From contig NZ_SMKQ01000006.1 of assembly GCF_004348995.1 (NCBI RefSeq), forward strand, positions 1 through 64,000: DNA of 64,000 nucleotides. The letters run 5' to 3'. The notes under the pieces were generated by a model. That model did not search any database and was not told the DNA's origin. It was given only the letters and a program-made list of their open reading frames with translations. Shown here piece by piece: positions 17,482-25,887 of this stretch. The first letter of the stretch is position 1, and every line of letters begins with the position of its first letter. This DNA is from Nonomuraea terrae. GTDB taxonomy: Bacteria > Actinomycetota > Actinomycetes > Streptosporangiales > Streptosporangiaceae. The position numbers were made by a program, and so were the translations under genes.

Positions 17482-17549
17482 GACCGGTAAAGATTCATCC
17501 CATTCTATGCTTACCGGTCGGCAGGTAAACGCCTGTGACCCCTGTGACC
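17482..17549. promoter_or_regulatory. Operator and promoter region of the TetR/GNAT divergon
   Basis: GACCGGTAA (17482-17490) and TTACCGGTC (17511-17519) form a perfect 9-bp inverted repeat with a 20-base spacer. A minus-strand promoter for the TetR gene fits within it: TTTACC, 16 bases, TAGAAT. A direct repeat CCTGTGACC x2 follows at about 17532-17549. Confidence 0.6.
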
Positions 17550-17614
17550 ACATGGCGGGCGGGCCGGCCGGAAAACCGGAGGTAATGGCATGGGTTTTTC
17601 TGGACAATCCCACC

Positions 17615-18544
17615 ATGCATCGCATCAGCCGGCCGCGCCCCGACGACGCCGCGGCCATCCACGAACTCGTCGCGGCCTATGACACCGCGGTCGTCGGCGC
17701 GCCCGACCTGACCCTGGACGACGTCGCCGACGAGCTGGCCGCGCCCGGCTTCGACCACGACAAGGACGGCTGGCTGGCGTACGGCGAGGACGGCCGGCTC
17801 GACGGCTGGGCCCGCACGCTCGCCGTCGGCGACAGCGACCTGGTCGAGGCCGAGGTGGTCGTCCGCCCCGGAGCCGAGGGGCCGGCCGGCGACCTGTGGG
17901 GGCGCGTGCTCCGCCGCGCCCGCGAGCTGGGCGCCGAGCGCGGCCACGACGGCGTCACCGTCCACATCGACGTCTACGCCACCGACGACGCCAAGCGGGC
18001 CATGGCCGCCGAGCACGGCTTCGAGCCCGGCACCAGCTTCCACCGCATGCGCATCGACCACCACGGCGCCGCCCTGCCGCCGGAGCCGCCTGCCGGGGTC
18101 ACCGTGGACAGCGGAGACGACGAGGACGTGCGGCGCGAGGGCTACCGGGTGCACCAGGAGGGGTTCGCCGACCACTTCGGCTTCGTGCCGACCACGTACG
18201 AGCAGTGGCACGCCCGCAGGCAGGCGATGAGCAAGAACGACTGGAGCCAGCTCACGCTGGCCAGGATCGACGGCCGTCCCGCGGGCGTGATCATCGGCAA
18301 CGACCAGTTCGCCGACGACGAGAAGTGCGGCTACGTGGCCGCGCTGGCCGTGCTGCCGGACTTCCGGGGCAGGGGGCTCGGGCGGTTCCTGCTGCGGCAC
18401 GCCTTCGCCGCCGACGCAGCCCGGGGCCGCAGGGGCACGATCCTGCACGTCGACTCGGCCAACGCCACCCCCGCGGTCGGCCTGTACGAGTCGGCGGGGA
18501 TGCGGCGCGTGCTGTCCATCGACGTCTGGCAGCGCCGCGTCTGA
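17615..18544 (+). CDS. Two-domain GNAT acetyltransferase
   Basis: 309 residues from ATG 17615; an in-frame ATG at 17585 has GGAGGT only 1 base away and is less likely. It has two tandem GNAT folds, about 1-145 and 160-309. The second carries the acetyl-CoA loop: AALAVLPDFRGRGLGRFLLR near 248-267, then LHVDSANATPAVGLYESAGM. The layout resembles mycothiol synthase and its many actinobacterial paralogues. The substrate is not readable. It converges with the helicase operon with a 12-base gap. Confidence 0.88.
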   Translation: MHRISRPRPDDAAAIHELVAAYDTAVVGAPDLTLDDVADELAAPGFDHDKDGWLAYGEDGRLDGWARTLAVGDSDLVEAEVVVRPGAEGPAGDLWGRVLRRARELGAERGHDGVTVHIDVYATDDAKRAMAAEHGFEPGTSFHRMRIDHHGAALPPEPPAGVTVDSGDDEDVRREGYRVHQEGFADHFGFVPTTYEQWHARRQAMSKNDWSQLTLARIDGRPAGVIIGNDQFADDEKCGYVAALAVLPDFRGRGLGRFLLRHAFAADAARGRRGTILHVDSANATPAVGLYESAGMRRVLSIDVWQRRV

Positions 18545-18556
18545 AACGGCCGAACG

Positions 18557-19834
18557 TCAGACGCGGTGCCGGGACAGGTGCTCCAGGACCGCCTGGTTGG
18601 CCTCCCACCCGTCGGGGAACTTCACCGGCACGCCGAGCTGCACCGGCTCCGCCGACGGGTGGGCGTCCAGCAGCTCGGCGATGCCCGCCCTGGCCACCAC
18701 CACGCACGCGTGCCGGTGCCGCGAGGCCAGCACGCACAACCGTCCCGACTCCAGGTGGAAGGCCGTGGCGTCGCGGCGGCCCGACAGCGGGTGCAGCACG
18801 ATCGTCACGTCGTACTCGCGGCCCTGCAGCCGGTTGGCGGTGTCGACGGTGATCTCCGGCGGCAGGCCGGCGGCGCGGATGGCGGCCACCTGGTCGCGGT
18901 GGGCCGCGCCGACCGCGATGCGGTCGGCCGTGACCGGCCGCTCGCCCTGCTCGGAGCCCGCCACCGCGCCGCGCTGCAGCAGCCGCTGGGCCAGCAGCGC
19001 GACCGCCTGCACGGCCTCGCCGTCGGTCCGCACGGTGTGCCGGTTCGGCAGCTCCAGCAGCGCCCACCCCGACCGGGCCGCCTCCTCCAGCGCCCGGTCG
19101 TGCACGGTGCCCATGCCGCCGGCCGTCAGCTCCAGCCACCGGTCACCGGGGCCGGTGCCCGACCGGAACCCGGTGAACGGGTAGAAGGCCTGCGACACCA
19201 CCGGCGCCGCCGACGCCGGCAGCCGCCACGACACCGGCAGCCGGTGCACCGGCAGGCCGGGATTGTGCCGCAGCAGCACCGACACCGCGCTCTGCAGCGG
19301 ATCCCACGACAGCCCCGACCACCGGTCGCCGTCGACGATCGAGAACGGATCCAGCTGCCCGGGGTCGCCCACGAACAGCGCCCGCTCGAACAACCCCGCG
19401 ATCCGCAGCAGCTTGTCGGAGCGCATCTGGTACGCCTCGTCCACGATCGCCCACGGCCACACCCGCTCGCCGATCCACGCCCATTTGTCGGCCGTGGCGA
19501 TGACGATGTCGGGGTCGCCGAGGTCCTGGATGCGGGTGCCGACCCGGACGCCGGGCAGCTCCAGCATGCGCAGCGGCGGCACGTACCCGCCCGCGGACAG
19601 GCGGCCGACGGTCAGGTGGGGATGTTTGTCGCAGATCCGCGCCACCAGGTCGTCGACCTGCTCGTTCGTCTGGGCCACGATCATCAGCGGCTCGCCGGTG
19701 GCCGCGATGTGGGCGGCCGCGCGCACGACGAGGGTGGACTTGCCCGCGCCGGGCGGGGAGTCGACCACCACGCCGCGATGCCGGGGCAGGTCCGCGAGGA
19801 CGTTCCTGATGACCTGCTCCGGACTGTCGGTCAC
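18557..19834 (-). CDS. Compact SF1B (Dna2/Upf1-like) DNA/RNA helicase
   Basis: 425 residues from GTG 19834; GTGA overlaps the stop of the gene upstream and GGAGGAG precedes it. Helicase motifs in order: Walker A SPPGAGKST (about 25-33), motif Ia VAQTNEQVDDLVARI, Walker B WAIVDEAYQM (about 130), motif III LFVGDPGQLDPF, a conserved VSWRLP, motif V VDTANRLQGREYDVTIV (about 320), motif VI VLASRHRHACVVVAR. The motif set matches Dna2/Upf1/IGHMBP2 helicases, but there is no room for the beta-barrel or a nuclease. Both seem to be supplied by the other operon genes. It ends the four-gene operon. Confidence 0.9.
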   Translation of the reverse strand: MTDSPEQVIRNVLADLPRHRGVVVDSPPGAGKSTLVVRAAAHIAATGEPLMIVAQTNEQVDDLVARICDKHPHLTVGRLSAGGYVPPLRMLELPGVRVGTRIQDLGDPDIVIATADKWAWIGERVWPWAIVDEAYQMRSDKLLRIAGLFERALFVGDPGQLDPFSIVDGDRWSGLSWDPLQSAVSVLLRHNPGLPVHRLPVSWRLPASAAPVVSQAFYPFTGFRSGTGPGDRWLELTAGGMGTVHDRALEEAARSGWALLELPNRHTVRTDGEAVQAVALLAQRLLQRGAVAGSEQGERPVTADRIAVGAAHRDQVAAIRAAGLPPEITVDTANRLQGREYDVTIVLHPLSGRRDATAFHLESGRLCVLASRHRHACVVVARAGIAELLDAHPSAEPVQLGVPVKFPDGWEANQAVLEHLSRHRV

Positions 19835-21258
19835 GACCACTCCTCCTGCGCGTCCTCGTCGTCGGGGGTGTACTCCTGGGGCGGCCCGCCGTGCGTCCAC
19901 GGGGTGGCCTCGGACTCGGGCAGCGAGGGGGAGCCCTGGAAGTCGTCGGTCAGCGAGGTGTAGCAGACCCGCTCGCCGACCTCCGGCACGGCCCCTGGAG
20001 CGGCCGTCCTGCCGCGGCCCATCCCCTTGGTGATCTTCACGGTGACCAGGCCGTCGTCCGCGGACACCAGCTCCGCCCCTTGCGTGCGGCGCTGCGGGGT
20101 GCCGAGCGAGGTGCCGGGCGCCAGGCGTACCGGATCGTCGGTTTTGATCACCACGAGCGGGCGGAGCTTGCGGGAACGGCCCTCGCCCTCGACGTTGTCG
20201 GGGACGGTCTCGATCACCTCGCCCGCGAACGCCTCCCCGGTCAGCCGGTACTCGGCCATCACCAGCGGGTCGTCGTAGGCGCGCTGCACGTCGTAGGCGG
20301 CCTGGGCGCGTTCCATGCGGGCCAGCTTGGCCGCGGCGGCGACCGCGCCGTCGCGGCGCGCCTGCGGCGGCGTGCCCTCGGCGACATGCGCCGCCATCCC
20401 GCTGAACGAGCCGCGGTCCTGCTCCCACCGCTGCGCCACGCTCGCCCCCTCCGGCAGCCCGGCCAGCAGGTCGATCGCCTGCCACATCAGCCGCCAGGTG
20501 GGCTCCAGCTGGGTGCGCAGCGCCTCGGCGACGCGCTCGGGCGACCCGCCCTCGATCGCGGGCGCGAGCACCTCGGCGTCGAAACCGGGATCGGTCGCGG
20601 GCCCGGCGGGCGGCCAGACCAGCGGGTCCTCCGCGTCGTCGCTCGGCCCCGTGGTGATCCAGGACAACAGCGCGGCCAGGTTGGCGTCCTCCAGCGAGCT
20701 CTGCCCGCTGGCCCAGTGGCGGCCCAGCTCGTCGGTCGCCGCCAGCATCAGCGACGACCCCGGGTACGCCGCCCGCTCGGCGAAGTACGTCAGCCACCGC
20801 CCCAGCAGCGGCACCGACTCCGGCACCGGATAGGGCCCGTCGGTCCGGCGGAACCGCGTCGAGCGGCCGAGCAGCCGGACGAACGCCATGCCGCCCTGGT
20901 TCGGCACGATGATCTGCGGCGCGTCGACCGTCCGCTCGTAGGGGTCGGCGTTCCTGCGCTCGACCGTCTCGGTGTCGCCGAGGAACCCCTCGACGTACGG
21001 CAGCAGCACCCCGGCCAGCTCCGCGGCCCAGGCGAAGCGCAGGTCGCGGTTGCGCGGCTGGGGCACCACGAGCAGGCGCGGATCGCCGCGGTCGGTGCCG
21101 AGCATCGCGGCCAGCGGCGCGGCGGCCTCGCCCGACAGCTTGAGCGGGATGAACACCATCGGCCGCTCCGCCAGATGGCAGTGCCGCACGGTCGCGACGG
21201 GCTGTGCGATCCCCTCGTCGAGGGCGCGCAGCCGGGCCAGCGAGGTGAGCAGGCTCAT
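19831..21258 (-). CDS. Unrecognised operon partner of the helicase, possible beta-barrel C-terminus
   Basis: 475 residues from ATG 21258, with GAGG 8 bases upstream. I do not recognise the family. The N-terminal half is mixed alpha/beta (VFIPLKLSGEAAAPLAAMLG, LLVVPQPRNRDLRFAWAAEL). The middle is helical and charged (ARRDGAVAAAAKLARMERAQ). The last 130 residues look all-beta: LVVIKTDDPVRLAPGTSLGT, AELVSADDGLVTVKI, VGERVCYTSL. That tail resembles the barrel that precedes the helicase core in Dna2/Upf1 enzymes, which the downstream helicase lacks. It overlaps that gene by GTGA. A scaffold or DNA-binding role is inference. Confidence 0.85.
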   Translation of the reverse strand: MSLLTSLARLRALDEGIAQPVATVRHCHLAERPMVFIPLKLSGEAAAPLAAMLGTDRGDPRLLVVPQPRNRDLRFAWAAELAGVLLPYVEGFLGDTETVERRNADPYERTVDAPQIIVPNQGGMAFVRLLGRSTRFRRTDGPYPVPESVPLLGRWLTYFAERAAYPGSSLMLAATDELGRHWASGQSSLEDANLAALLSWITTGPSDDAEDPLVWPPAGPATDPGFDAEVLAPAIEGGSPERVAEALRTQLEPTWRLMWQAIDLLAGLPEGASVAQRWEQDRGSFSGMAAHVAEGTPPQARRDGAVAAAAKLARMERAQAAYDVQRAYDDPLVMAEYRLTGEAFAGEVIETVPDNVEGEGRSRKLRPLVVIKTDDPVRLAPGTSLGTPQRRTQGAELVSADDGLVTVKITKGMGRGRTAAPGAVPEVGERVCYTSLTDDFQGSPSLPESEATPWTHGGPPQEYTPDDEDAQEEWS

Positions 21259-21268
21259 GCCGTTGTCC

Positions 21269-22483
21269 TCACGTCAGGCACTCCCTGCGCAGGCGCTCGG
21301 CGTTGCGGAGCAGGCGGGCGATCTCCTCCTGCCCCTCCGCCGGATCGCGCGTGCCGTCGGCCAGGCCGAGCGCCTCGGCCACCGAGGCGACTCCGCCCAG
21401 CTCGTCGCGGACCTGCCGGCCCAGCAGGTCGGAGGCGCCCTCCTGGCGGGCCTCGTCGCGGCAGAAGAAGCACAGGTCGCAGGTCGACAGGCAGTCGGGC
21501 GCGTAGCGGGCGGTCGTGCGGCGCAGCGCGTCGGACAGCTCGGCCACCGGACGGGTGGGCCGGCCGTCCTCGTCGGGCCGCAGGTCGAATGTCAGCTCGT
21601 CGGGCAACCCGTCGAGCAGGCGGTCGAGCGTGGTCATCCGGTCGAGCTGGCGGCGCAGCACGGCCAGCTGCTTGCGGACGTCGACCAGCGTCGCGACCGG
21701 GCGGTTGGCGAAGTTCTCCGGGCAGACCAGCACCACGTCGTGCGAGACCATCAGCGGGTCGTGCCCCAGCTCCTCCAGCATCGTGCGCAGCGCCAGCACG
21801 TAGACCGCGGCCTGCCGCGCCGCCGCGGCCACCGACGACGGGTCGGCCTGCCCGTCGATCACCGCGAACGACTTGATCTCCACGATGCGGAAACGGCCGC
21901 CGAGCTGGAACGCCACCACATCGGGCTCCAGGTACGCGGTGTGGCCGGCTATCCGCAGGCTGAGCAGGGGATGGTCGTAGAGCGTGCCGGCGGTGCTCAC
22001 GGCCTCGCCCGGCCCGGCGGTCTCGGTCGCCGGCGGAGCCGTCGCCTCGGCTCCTGCTTCCGGCGACGGCGCTCCCTCGCCGCCGTCGCGGGCGGCGCGG
22101 TCGATCAGCGCTCTGGTGTGCGCGTGGCGCAGGTGGGCGCCGACGTTCTCGACGTCGTGATAGGCCACCTCGGCGATCGGCAGGCCGAGCAGCTCGCGCA
22201 GCATGCGCAGCAGCTCCGCGCACCCGTCGGCCTTGACCAGCGCCTCGAACGCGTTGCCGCGCGTGATCGCGAACGGCGACTGACCGAACGGCGCAGGGAA
22301 GCCCAGGTGGCGGGCGGCGGCGTCCTTGTCGATGCCGGCGCCGTCCATGAGGGCCCGGCGGGCGCAGCCCGGGTTGGCGGCCAGCGCCGCGATCGCGCGG
22401 GCGTCGTGCGGCCGCGGCGGCGTCGTGCCCCGCAGCACCTCGAGCCGGCGCACGGGGTCGCCTTCGCGCATCAAGCCGGTCAC
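21269..22483 (-). CDS. PD-(D/E)XK nuclease with Cas4/Dna2-type Fe-S cysteines
   Basis: 404 residues from GTG 22483 (ATG 22471 is possible). The nuclease core is at about 180-225: LEPDVVAFQLGGRFRIVEIK gives the D and the ExK, then ARQAAVYVLAL gives the QxxxY helix. One cysteine sits near the N-terminus (NPGCARRALM, about 39) and four cluster at about 331-341 (CLSTCDLCFFC). The split one-plus-three cysteine layout is that of Cas4, AddB and Dna2 nucleases, where it holds a 4Fe-4S cluster. A flexible Ala/Pro/Glu insert is at about 130-155. There is no cas1/cas2 or repeat array nearby, so CRISPR adaptation is unlikely. Confidence 0.85.
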   Translation of the reverse strand: MTGLMREGDPVRRLEVLRGTTPPRPHDARAIAALAANPGCARRALMDGAGIDKDAAARHLGFPAPFGQSPFAITRGNAFEALVKADGCAELLRMLRELLGLPIAEVAYHDVENVGAHLRHAHTRALIDRAARDGGEGAPSPEAGAEATAPPATETAGPGEAVSTAGTLYDHPLLSLRIAGHTAYLEPDVVAFQLGGRFRIVEIKSFAVIDGQADPSSVAAAARQAAVYVLALRTMLEELGHDPLMVSHDVVLVCPENFANRPVATLVDVRKQLAVLRRQLDRMTTLDRLLDGLPDELTFDLRPDEDGRPTRPVAELSDALRRTTARYAPDCLSTCDLCFFCRDEARQEGASDLLGRQVRDELGGVASVAEALGLADGTRDPAEGQEEIARLLRNAERLRRECLT

Positions 22484-23250
22484 TTCGCCTTCTCCTTCGT
22501 GATCGTGCTCAGCGTAGCGGCGCCGAACAGGCGGGCCGCGTCATCGAGCTGCGCGGCGGCGCGTCGTGCCAGCTCGGCCCGATCGTGCGTGTCGCGCTCG
22601 GCGTGCACCCGCAGCTCGGCTCTGGCCGCGGCGATGACCCGCTCGGGGTCGGGCGGGCCCAGGCCGCCGTCGGTGGCGCCGGGGATGTTTCTCGCCATCC
22701 GGATGAGTAACCGCACCGCCCGCTCGTCGCCGCCGCGTTGCCCGCCCACCGCGATGGCGCAGGTGAGGAAGTCGACGCGGGGGCTGAGCGGCCCGACCAC
22801 GCGCCGCTCCAGCGGCCAGGTGCTGAGCGTGAGCAGGCCGCGGGCGGCCGACAGCCGGTCGGTCAGGGCGGCGCACAGGTAGTACGGCCGCCCGAACGGC
22901 GAGGACCGGAACGAGCGCTCCTCGTCCCTGCGCAGGCTGGTGAGCCGGTCGCTGCGCAGCGTGCCGCCGAAGAACGCGTCGCCGACCGCCACGATCAGCC
23001 GCGGCTGGGCGGTCGCGCCGAGCAGGCGCAGCCCTTGGTGCACCTGCTCGCGCACGGTGACCAGGGGCAGCGGCTCCCGCTTCGCCGGTGACTGCTCGCC
23101 GCTGACGAGCTGGTCCCAGGCACGCTCGGCGCTGCGCAGCTCGGCGCGCAGGACGCGGGCGGTGGCGCCGTCGCGGGCCCGCATCGCGCGGCGTACGGCG
23201 GCTCGCAGCCCGTCGATGCGCCGCTCCAGCTCGTCCAGCCGGTCACCCAT
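22480..23250 (-). CDS. Unrecognised first gene of the helicase-nuclease operon
   Basis: 256 residues from ATG 23250. I do not recognise the family. Residues 1-45 are a likely coiled coil (LDELERRIDGLRAAVRRAMR). The centre has a short hydrophobic beta region (QPRLIVAVGDAFFGGTLRSD), and the C-terminus is helical and charged. There is no Walker motif, nuclease motif or membrane helix. It overlaps the nuclease gene by GTGA. No ribosome binding site is present; a -10-like TACGCT lies 7 bases before the ATG, so the operon mRNA is probably leaderless. Confidence 0.82.
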   Translation of the reverse strand: MGDRLDELERRIDGLRAAVRRAMRARDGATARVLRAELRSAERAWDQLVSGEQSPAKREPLPLVTVREQVHQGLRLLGATAQPRLIVAVGDAFFGGTLRSDRLTSLRRDEERSFRSSPFGRPYYLCAALTDRLSAARGLLTLSTWPLERRVVGPLSPRVDFLTCAIAVGGQRGGDERAVRLLIRMARNIPGATDGGLGPPDPERVIAAARAELRVHAERDTHDRAELARRAAAQLDDAARLFGAATLSTITKEKAK

Positions 23251-23257
23251 GGCGGCG

Positions 23258-23335
23258 AGCGTACCAACAGTCCCACTATTTTCCAGTAATTTCGCAATAT
23301 CGAGGTAAATTTGCAGATCTACGATGTAAAGGCGG
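23258..23335 (-). promoter_or_regulatory. AT-rich operon promoter, probably leaderless
   Basis: TACGCT at 23263-23258 on the minus strand ends 7 bases before ATG 23250. The 70 bases upstream are the most AT-rich stretch for kilobases (cgcaatatcgaggtaaattt and neighbours). I see no convincing -35. Confidence 0.45.
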
Positions 23336-24017
23336 GCGCCGCGGCCACCCATGTGCGGTCCTCGGTGAGGAAGCGCTCCAGCCGCAGGCCCTCGGCCTCC
23401 AACGCGGCGGCCAGCTCGTCGTCGGTGAGCCGCCTGGAGGAGAACGACTGGGTCCACACCCTCTCGTCGCCCTCGTCGTCCTGGTACGCGTAGCGCATGG
23501 TCGCCTGGAAGACTCCCGGCGACACCTCCTCGACGGCCGCCATCGAGATCGAGACGTCGCCGTCGGTGCGGCCCATGCCCGCGTGCCACCGGTCGTGCGC
23601 CTCGGCCGGCATCCACTGGACGAGCACGCGGCCGCCGGGCTTGACGTGCCGCGCGCACGTCGCCAGCAGGGCGCGGCGCGTCGGCTCGTGGACGGTGTTC
23701 ACGAGCTGCGAGGCCAGCATGACGGTGTCGAAGCGGCGCTCCAGCCGCAGATCCTCGACGCGGCTCAGGACGGTGCGGGCGCCGCGTACGCGGGCGAGCA
23801 TCTCGGGGGACTCGTCCACGGCCACCACGTCGAAGCCGAGGTCGACGAGCGGGTGGGTCACGCGGCCGACACCCGCGCCCAGCTCCAGGATCGCGCCGCC
23901 GGGCGGCGTCACCTGGGCCACGATGCCGGGCTCGTCACCGGCCCGCAGCAGGCTGTAGAAGTCGACCGGGGAACCGTCGGGAGTGATGGGCCCGGGGCCC
24001 GTACCGGAGGAACGCAT
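23319..24017 (-). CDS. Class I SAM-dependent methyltransferase
   Basis: 232 residues from ATG 24017. Motif I ILELGAGVGRVTHPLVDLG at about 45-63, motif II VVAVDESPEMLARVR at about 66, then a catalytic-face loop VMLASQLVNTV and CARHVKPGGRVLVQWMP. The C-terminal part is a beta-rich cap. The substrate is unknown; small-molecule methyltransferases of this type are common. It lies 68 bases upstream of the helicase-nuclease operon on the same strand, but the AT-rich spacer suggests separate transcription. Confidence 0.9.
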   Translation of the reverse strand: MRSSGTGPGPITPDGSPVDFYSLLRAGDEPGIVAQVTPPGGAILELGAGVGRVTHPLVDLGFDVVAVDESPEMLARVRGARTVLSRVEDLRLERRFDTVMLASQLVNTVHEPTRRALLATCARHVKPGGRVLVQWMPAEAHDRWHAGMGRTDGDVSISMAAVEEVSPGVFQATMRYAYQDDEGDERVWTQSFSSRRLTDDELAAALEAEGLRLERFLTEDRTWVAAAPAFTS

Positions 24018-24144
24018 GCCCAGAACCTAACCCGCCGGATCATCCGCCGCCGCGTGTTCAGGTGACGGGCGGGATAGGAGTGACCGGCGCGCGATCGGGC
24101 ACATATGTGCGGGTCGAGATCGAGAGATCGGAAGGAGATCCCCC

Positions 24145-24414
24145 ATGGAGCATGCGACAGCGCCGGGCCGGGGCGAGGCGCCGGCCCGCGTCCCCTGCAC
24201 GCCTCCTGCCGCCGCCGAACTGTTCGAGATCGCCGTCCTGGACACCACCGCCGAGGACGGCCAGGCACGCTGGCACACGATCGGCTGGGGTGTCGACCGG
24301 GCGGACGCCCACACCATCGCCGAGTCGTACGTGACGCGCCCGATGTGCCCCTACGCCGCGGCGCAGGTCCGGCACAACGGCCACCTGGTCGGCATCCACC
24401 GTCGTCCCACCTGA
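24145..24414 (+). CDS. Small hypothetical protein
   Basis: 89 residues from an ATG with a strong GGAAGGAG at 8-9 bases. The first 25 residues are Pro/Ala-rich and likely disordered. The rest (LFEIAVLDTTAEDGQARWHT, IGWGVDRADAHTIAE) looks like a compact alpha/beta domain. It has no cysteine pairs and no membrane segment. It is divergent from the methyltransferase and ends at a double hairpin. Function unknown. Confidence 0.75.
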   Translation: MEHATAPGRGEAPARVPCTPPAAAELFEIAVLDTTAEDGQARWHTIGWGVDRADAHTIAESYVTRPMCPYAAAQVRHNGHLVGIHRRPT

Positions 24415-24419
24415 ACCGG

Positions 24420-24473
24420 CCCACCGCCGAGAGCCCCTCGCGGTGGGTCGGCGGCGCGCTCGGGCGCGCCGCC
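24420..24473. terminator. Two consecutive hairpins, bidirectional terminator
   Basis: CCCACCGC (24420-24427) pairs with GCGGTGGG (24440-24447). GGCGGCGCGC (24450-24459) pairs with GCGCGCCGCC (24464-24473) across a TCGG tetraloop. They separate convergent genes. Confidence 0.7.
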
Positions 24474-24496
24474 ACGCCGGGGGGCGGGACAAGGCT

Positions 24497-25699
24497 TCAG
24501 CGCTGCATCTGCAGGCTGCGCACCGGGTGGTCGCCCTCGGTCTGCAGCCGGTACTCATGGCCGGACCGCTCGCGGTTGTCGTCGATGATCCGCTCCGAGG
24601 GCGCCTTCTCGCCGCCCATGATGGCTTCCTGCATCTTCTCGAACCGCTCGTGGGCCTCCTGCACGTAGCCGGTGCCGAGCGTCGTGTAGTCGATCTGGGT
24701 GGCGATGAGCTCGCGGACGTAGGCCTTGTTCGGCTCGAACGTCACGGGCGCGGGCAGCTCCGGCGCGAGCACCTGCTCGGGGTCGCGGCCGTCGTGCTTC
24801 TTGAACAGCTCGGCGGCCAGCCGCAGGTGCTCCAGCTCCATGTTGAGGTGCAGCTCCCAGATGTTCTTCACCTTGGGGTCGCTCTCGGTCTCCATGAACG
24901 AGTGGTACAGGTAGCACTCGTTGTACTCGTGGTTGAGCAGCATCTCCCACCAGCTCTCGCCCGGGTCCACGAGGGACTCGTAGTGGGTGACGTGCTCCTC
25001 CTCGACCAGGCCGATCTCCTGGTAGAGCTGGCGCGCGATGGGCTCCATGTACATGGGCCCGACGTTCATGTAGAAGTTCATGGTCTGCTGCTCGGCCGCC
25101 ATGATGGTCAGCGCGTGCAGCTTGCTGATCGGCGCGGTGTTGTTGCGGTCGTACGGCTGGCGCACGTTGTCCATGGGGTCGCGGTGGTGCAGGTACGTCG
25201 GCCGCCCCGGCATGACCTCGGTGAGCTGGTCGACGATCTTCTCCGCCTTGCGGTGCTCGATCATCTCGTACAGGTTGGCGTACCGGTAGAGGTGGTCGAA
25301 GTCCTCCAGAACGCCGAACTGGTAGGCCTGCTGCAGGTACGGGTCCGGCTCCATGCGGGCGACCCAGGCGGTCAGGTCGACGGCCACCTGCTCGTAGGCG
25401 AGCGTGGTCTCCAGCACCGAGGCCAGGCCGGGCAGCAGCCAGTTGACCGTCTTCTGCTGCTGGGCCTCGATGTAGCGCACCCGGGCGAGCTGCTGCTTCA
25501 GCTCGGTGTCCGGGCAGTGCCGGGCGAGGTGGTGGCTGAACATGATCGCCTCGACCTCGATGCCGTTCATGGTGATGATCCGGCAGCGGGTGTACGGGTC
25601 GGCGTGGTCGGGGTCGATGGGTGTGACGTTCAGCTCGCGCCAGTTGCGCAGCTGCTTGTCCAGCGGGATGCCCCGCTCGCGGAGTGGGTTGAAGGTCAT
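24497..25699 (-). CDS. Ferritin-like di-iron-type protein (conserved, uncharacterised)
   Basis: 400 residues from ATG 25699, with GAAGGAG 9 bases upstream. Mostly helical and rich in Glu/His pairs typical of ferritin-like carboxylate clusters: EVEAIMFSHHLARH near 49, EDFDHLYRYANLYEMIEHRK near 132, MAAEQQTMNFYMNVGP near 200, GLVEEEHVTHYES near 229, MELEHLRLAAELFKKH near 285. No signal peptide. Exact ligands cannot be assigned by eye. It is divergent from a hemerythrin gene, and both have GGGTAG-type promoters, suggesting a shared oxidative- or iron-stress role. Family name not recognised beyond the fold. Confidence 0.75.
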   Translation of the reverse strand: MTFNPLRERGIPLDKQLRNWRELNVTPIDPDHADPYTRCRIITMNGIEVEAIMFSHHLARHCPDTELKQQLARVRYIEAQQQKTVNWLLPGLASVLETTLAYEQVAVDLTAWVARMEPDPYLQQAYQFGVLEDFDHLYRYANLYEMIEHRKAEKIVDQLTEVMPGRPTYLHHRDPMDNVRQPYDRNNTAPISKLHALTIMAAEQQTMNFYMNVGPMYMEPIARQLYQEIGLVEEEHVTHYESLVDPGESWWEMLLNHEYNECYLYHSFMETESDPKVKNIWELHLNMELEHLRLAAELFKKHDGRDPEQVLAPELPAPVTFEPNKAYVRELIATQIDYTTLGTGYVQEAHERFEKMQEAIMGGEKAPSERIIDDNRERSGHEYRLQTEGDHPVRSLQMQR

Positions 25700-25743
25700 G
25701 AATGCGCTCCTTCGCGCTGCTTGTGTGTGTGCGACGGCGTGCC

Positions 25744-25768
25744 CTACCCGAGGCTTCCCGGGTCAGTC
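25744..25768 (-). promoter_or_regulatory. SigB/SigF-like stress promoter of the ferritin-like gene
   Basis: Minus strand: GACT at 25768-25765, 15 bases, GGGTAG at 25749-25744. Stress sigma promoters of this class read GTTT-N15-GGGTAT or close variants. Confidence 0.5.
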
Positions 25769-25831
25769 TCTGGACCCTCTCGCCCGAATGTCCGGACTTG
25801 GTAAGGGTCTTGACCGCCGGCCTGTACGCGA

Positions 25832-25856
25832 GCGTGTGCCGTCGTCTTTCGGGTAG
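25832..25856 (+). promoter_or_regulatory. SigB/SigF-like stress promoter of the hemerythrin gene
   Basis: GCGT at 25832-25835, 15 bases, GGGTAG at 25851-25856, 31 bases before ATG 25888. The two divergent promoters share a longer inverted motif around GGCGTGsCCTACCCGA. Confidence 0.5.
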
Positions 25857-25887
25857 GCCACGCCCGTACCCGATGGAGGGAGCTGAC

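Noticed and set aside
21269..22483. Cas4 of a CRISPR system
   Set aside because: No cas1, cas2 or repeats anywhere in the window; the partner is an SF1B helicase.
19891..22882. Two long plus-strand frames across the nuclease operon
   Set aside because: Arg/Gln-rich GC-codon artefacts; the minus frames have helicase and nuclease motifs and start-stop overlaps.
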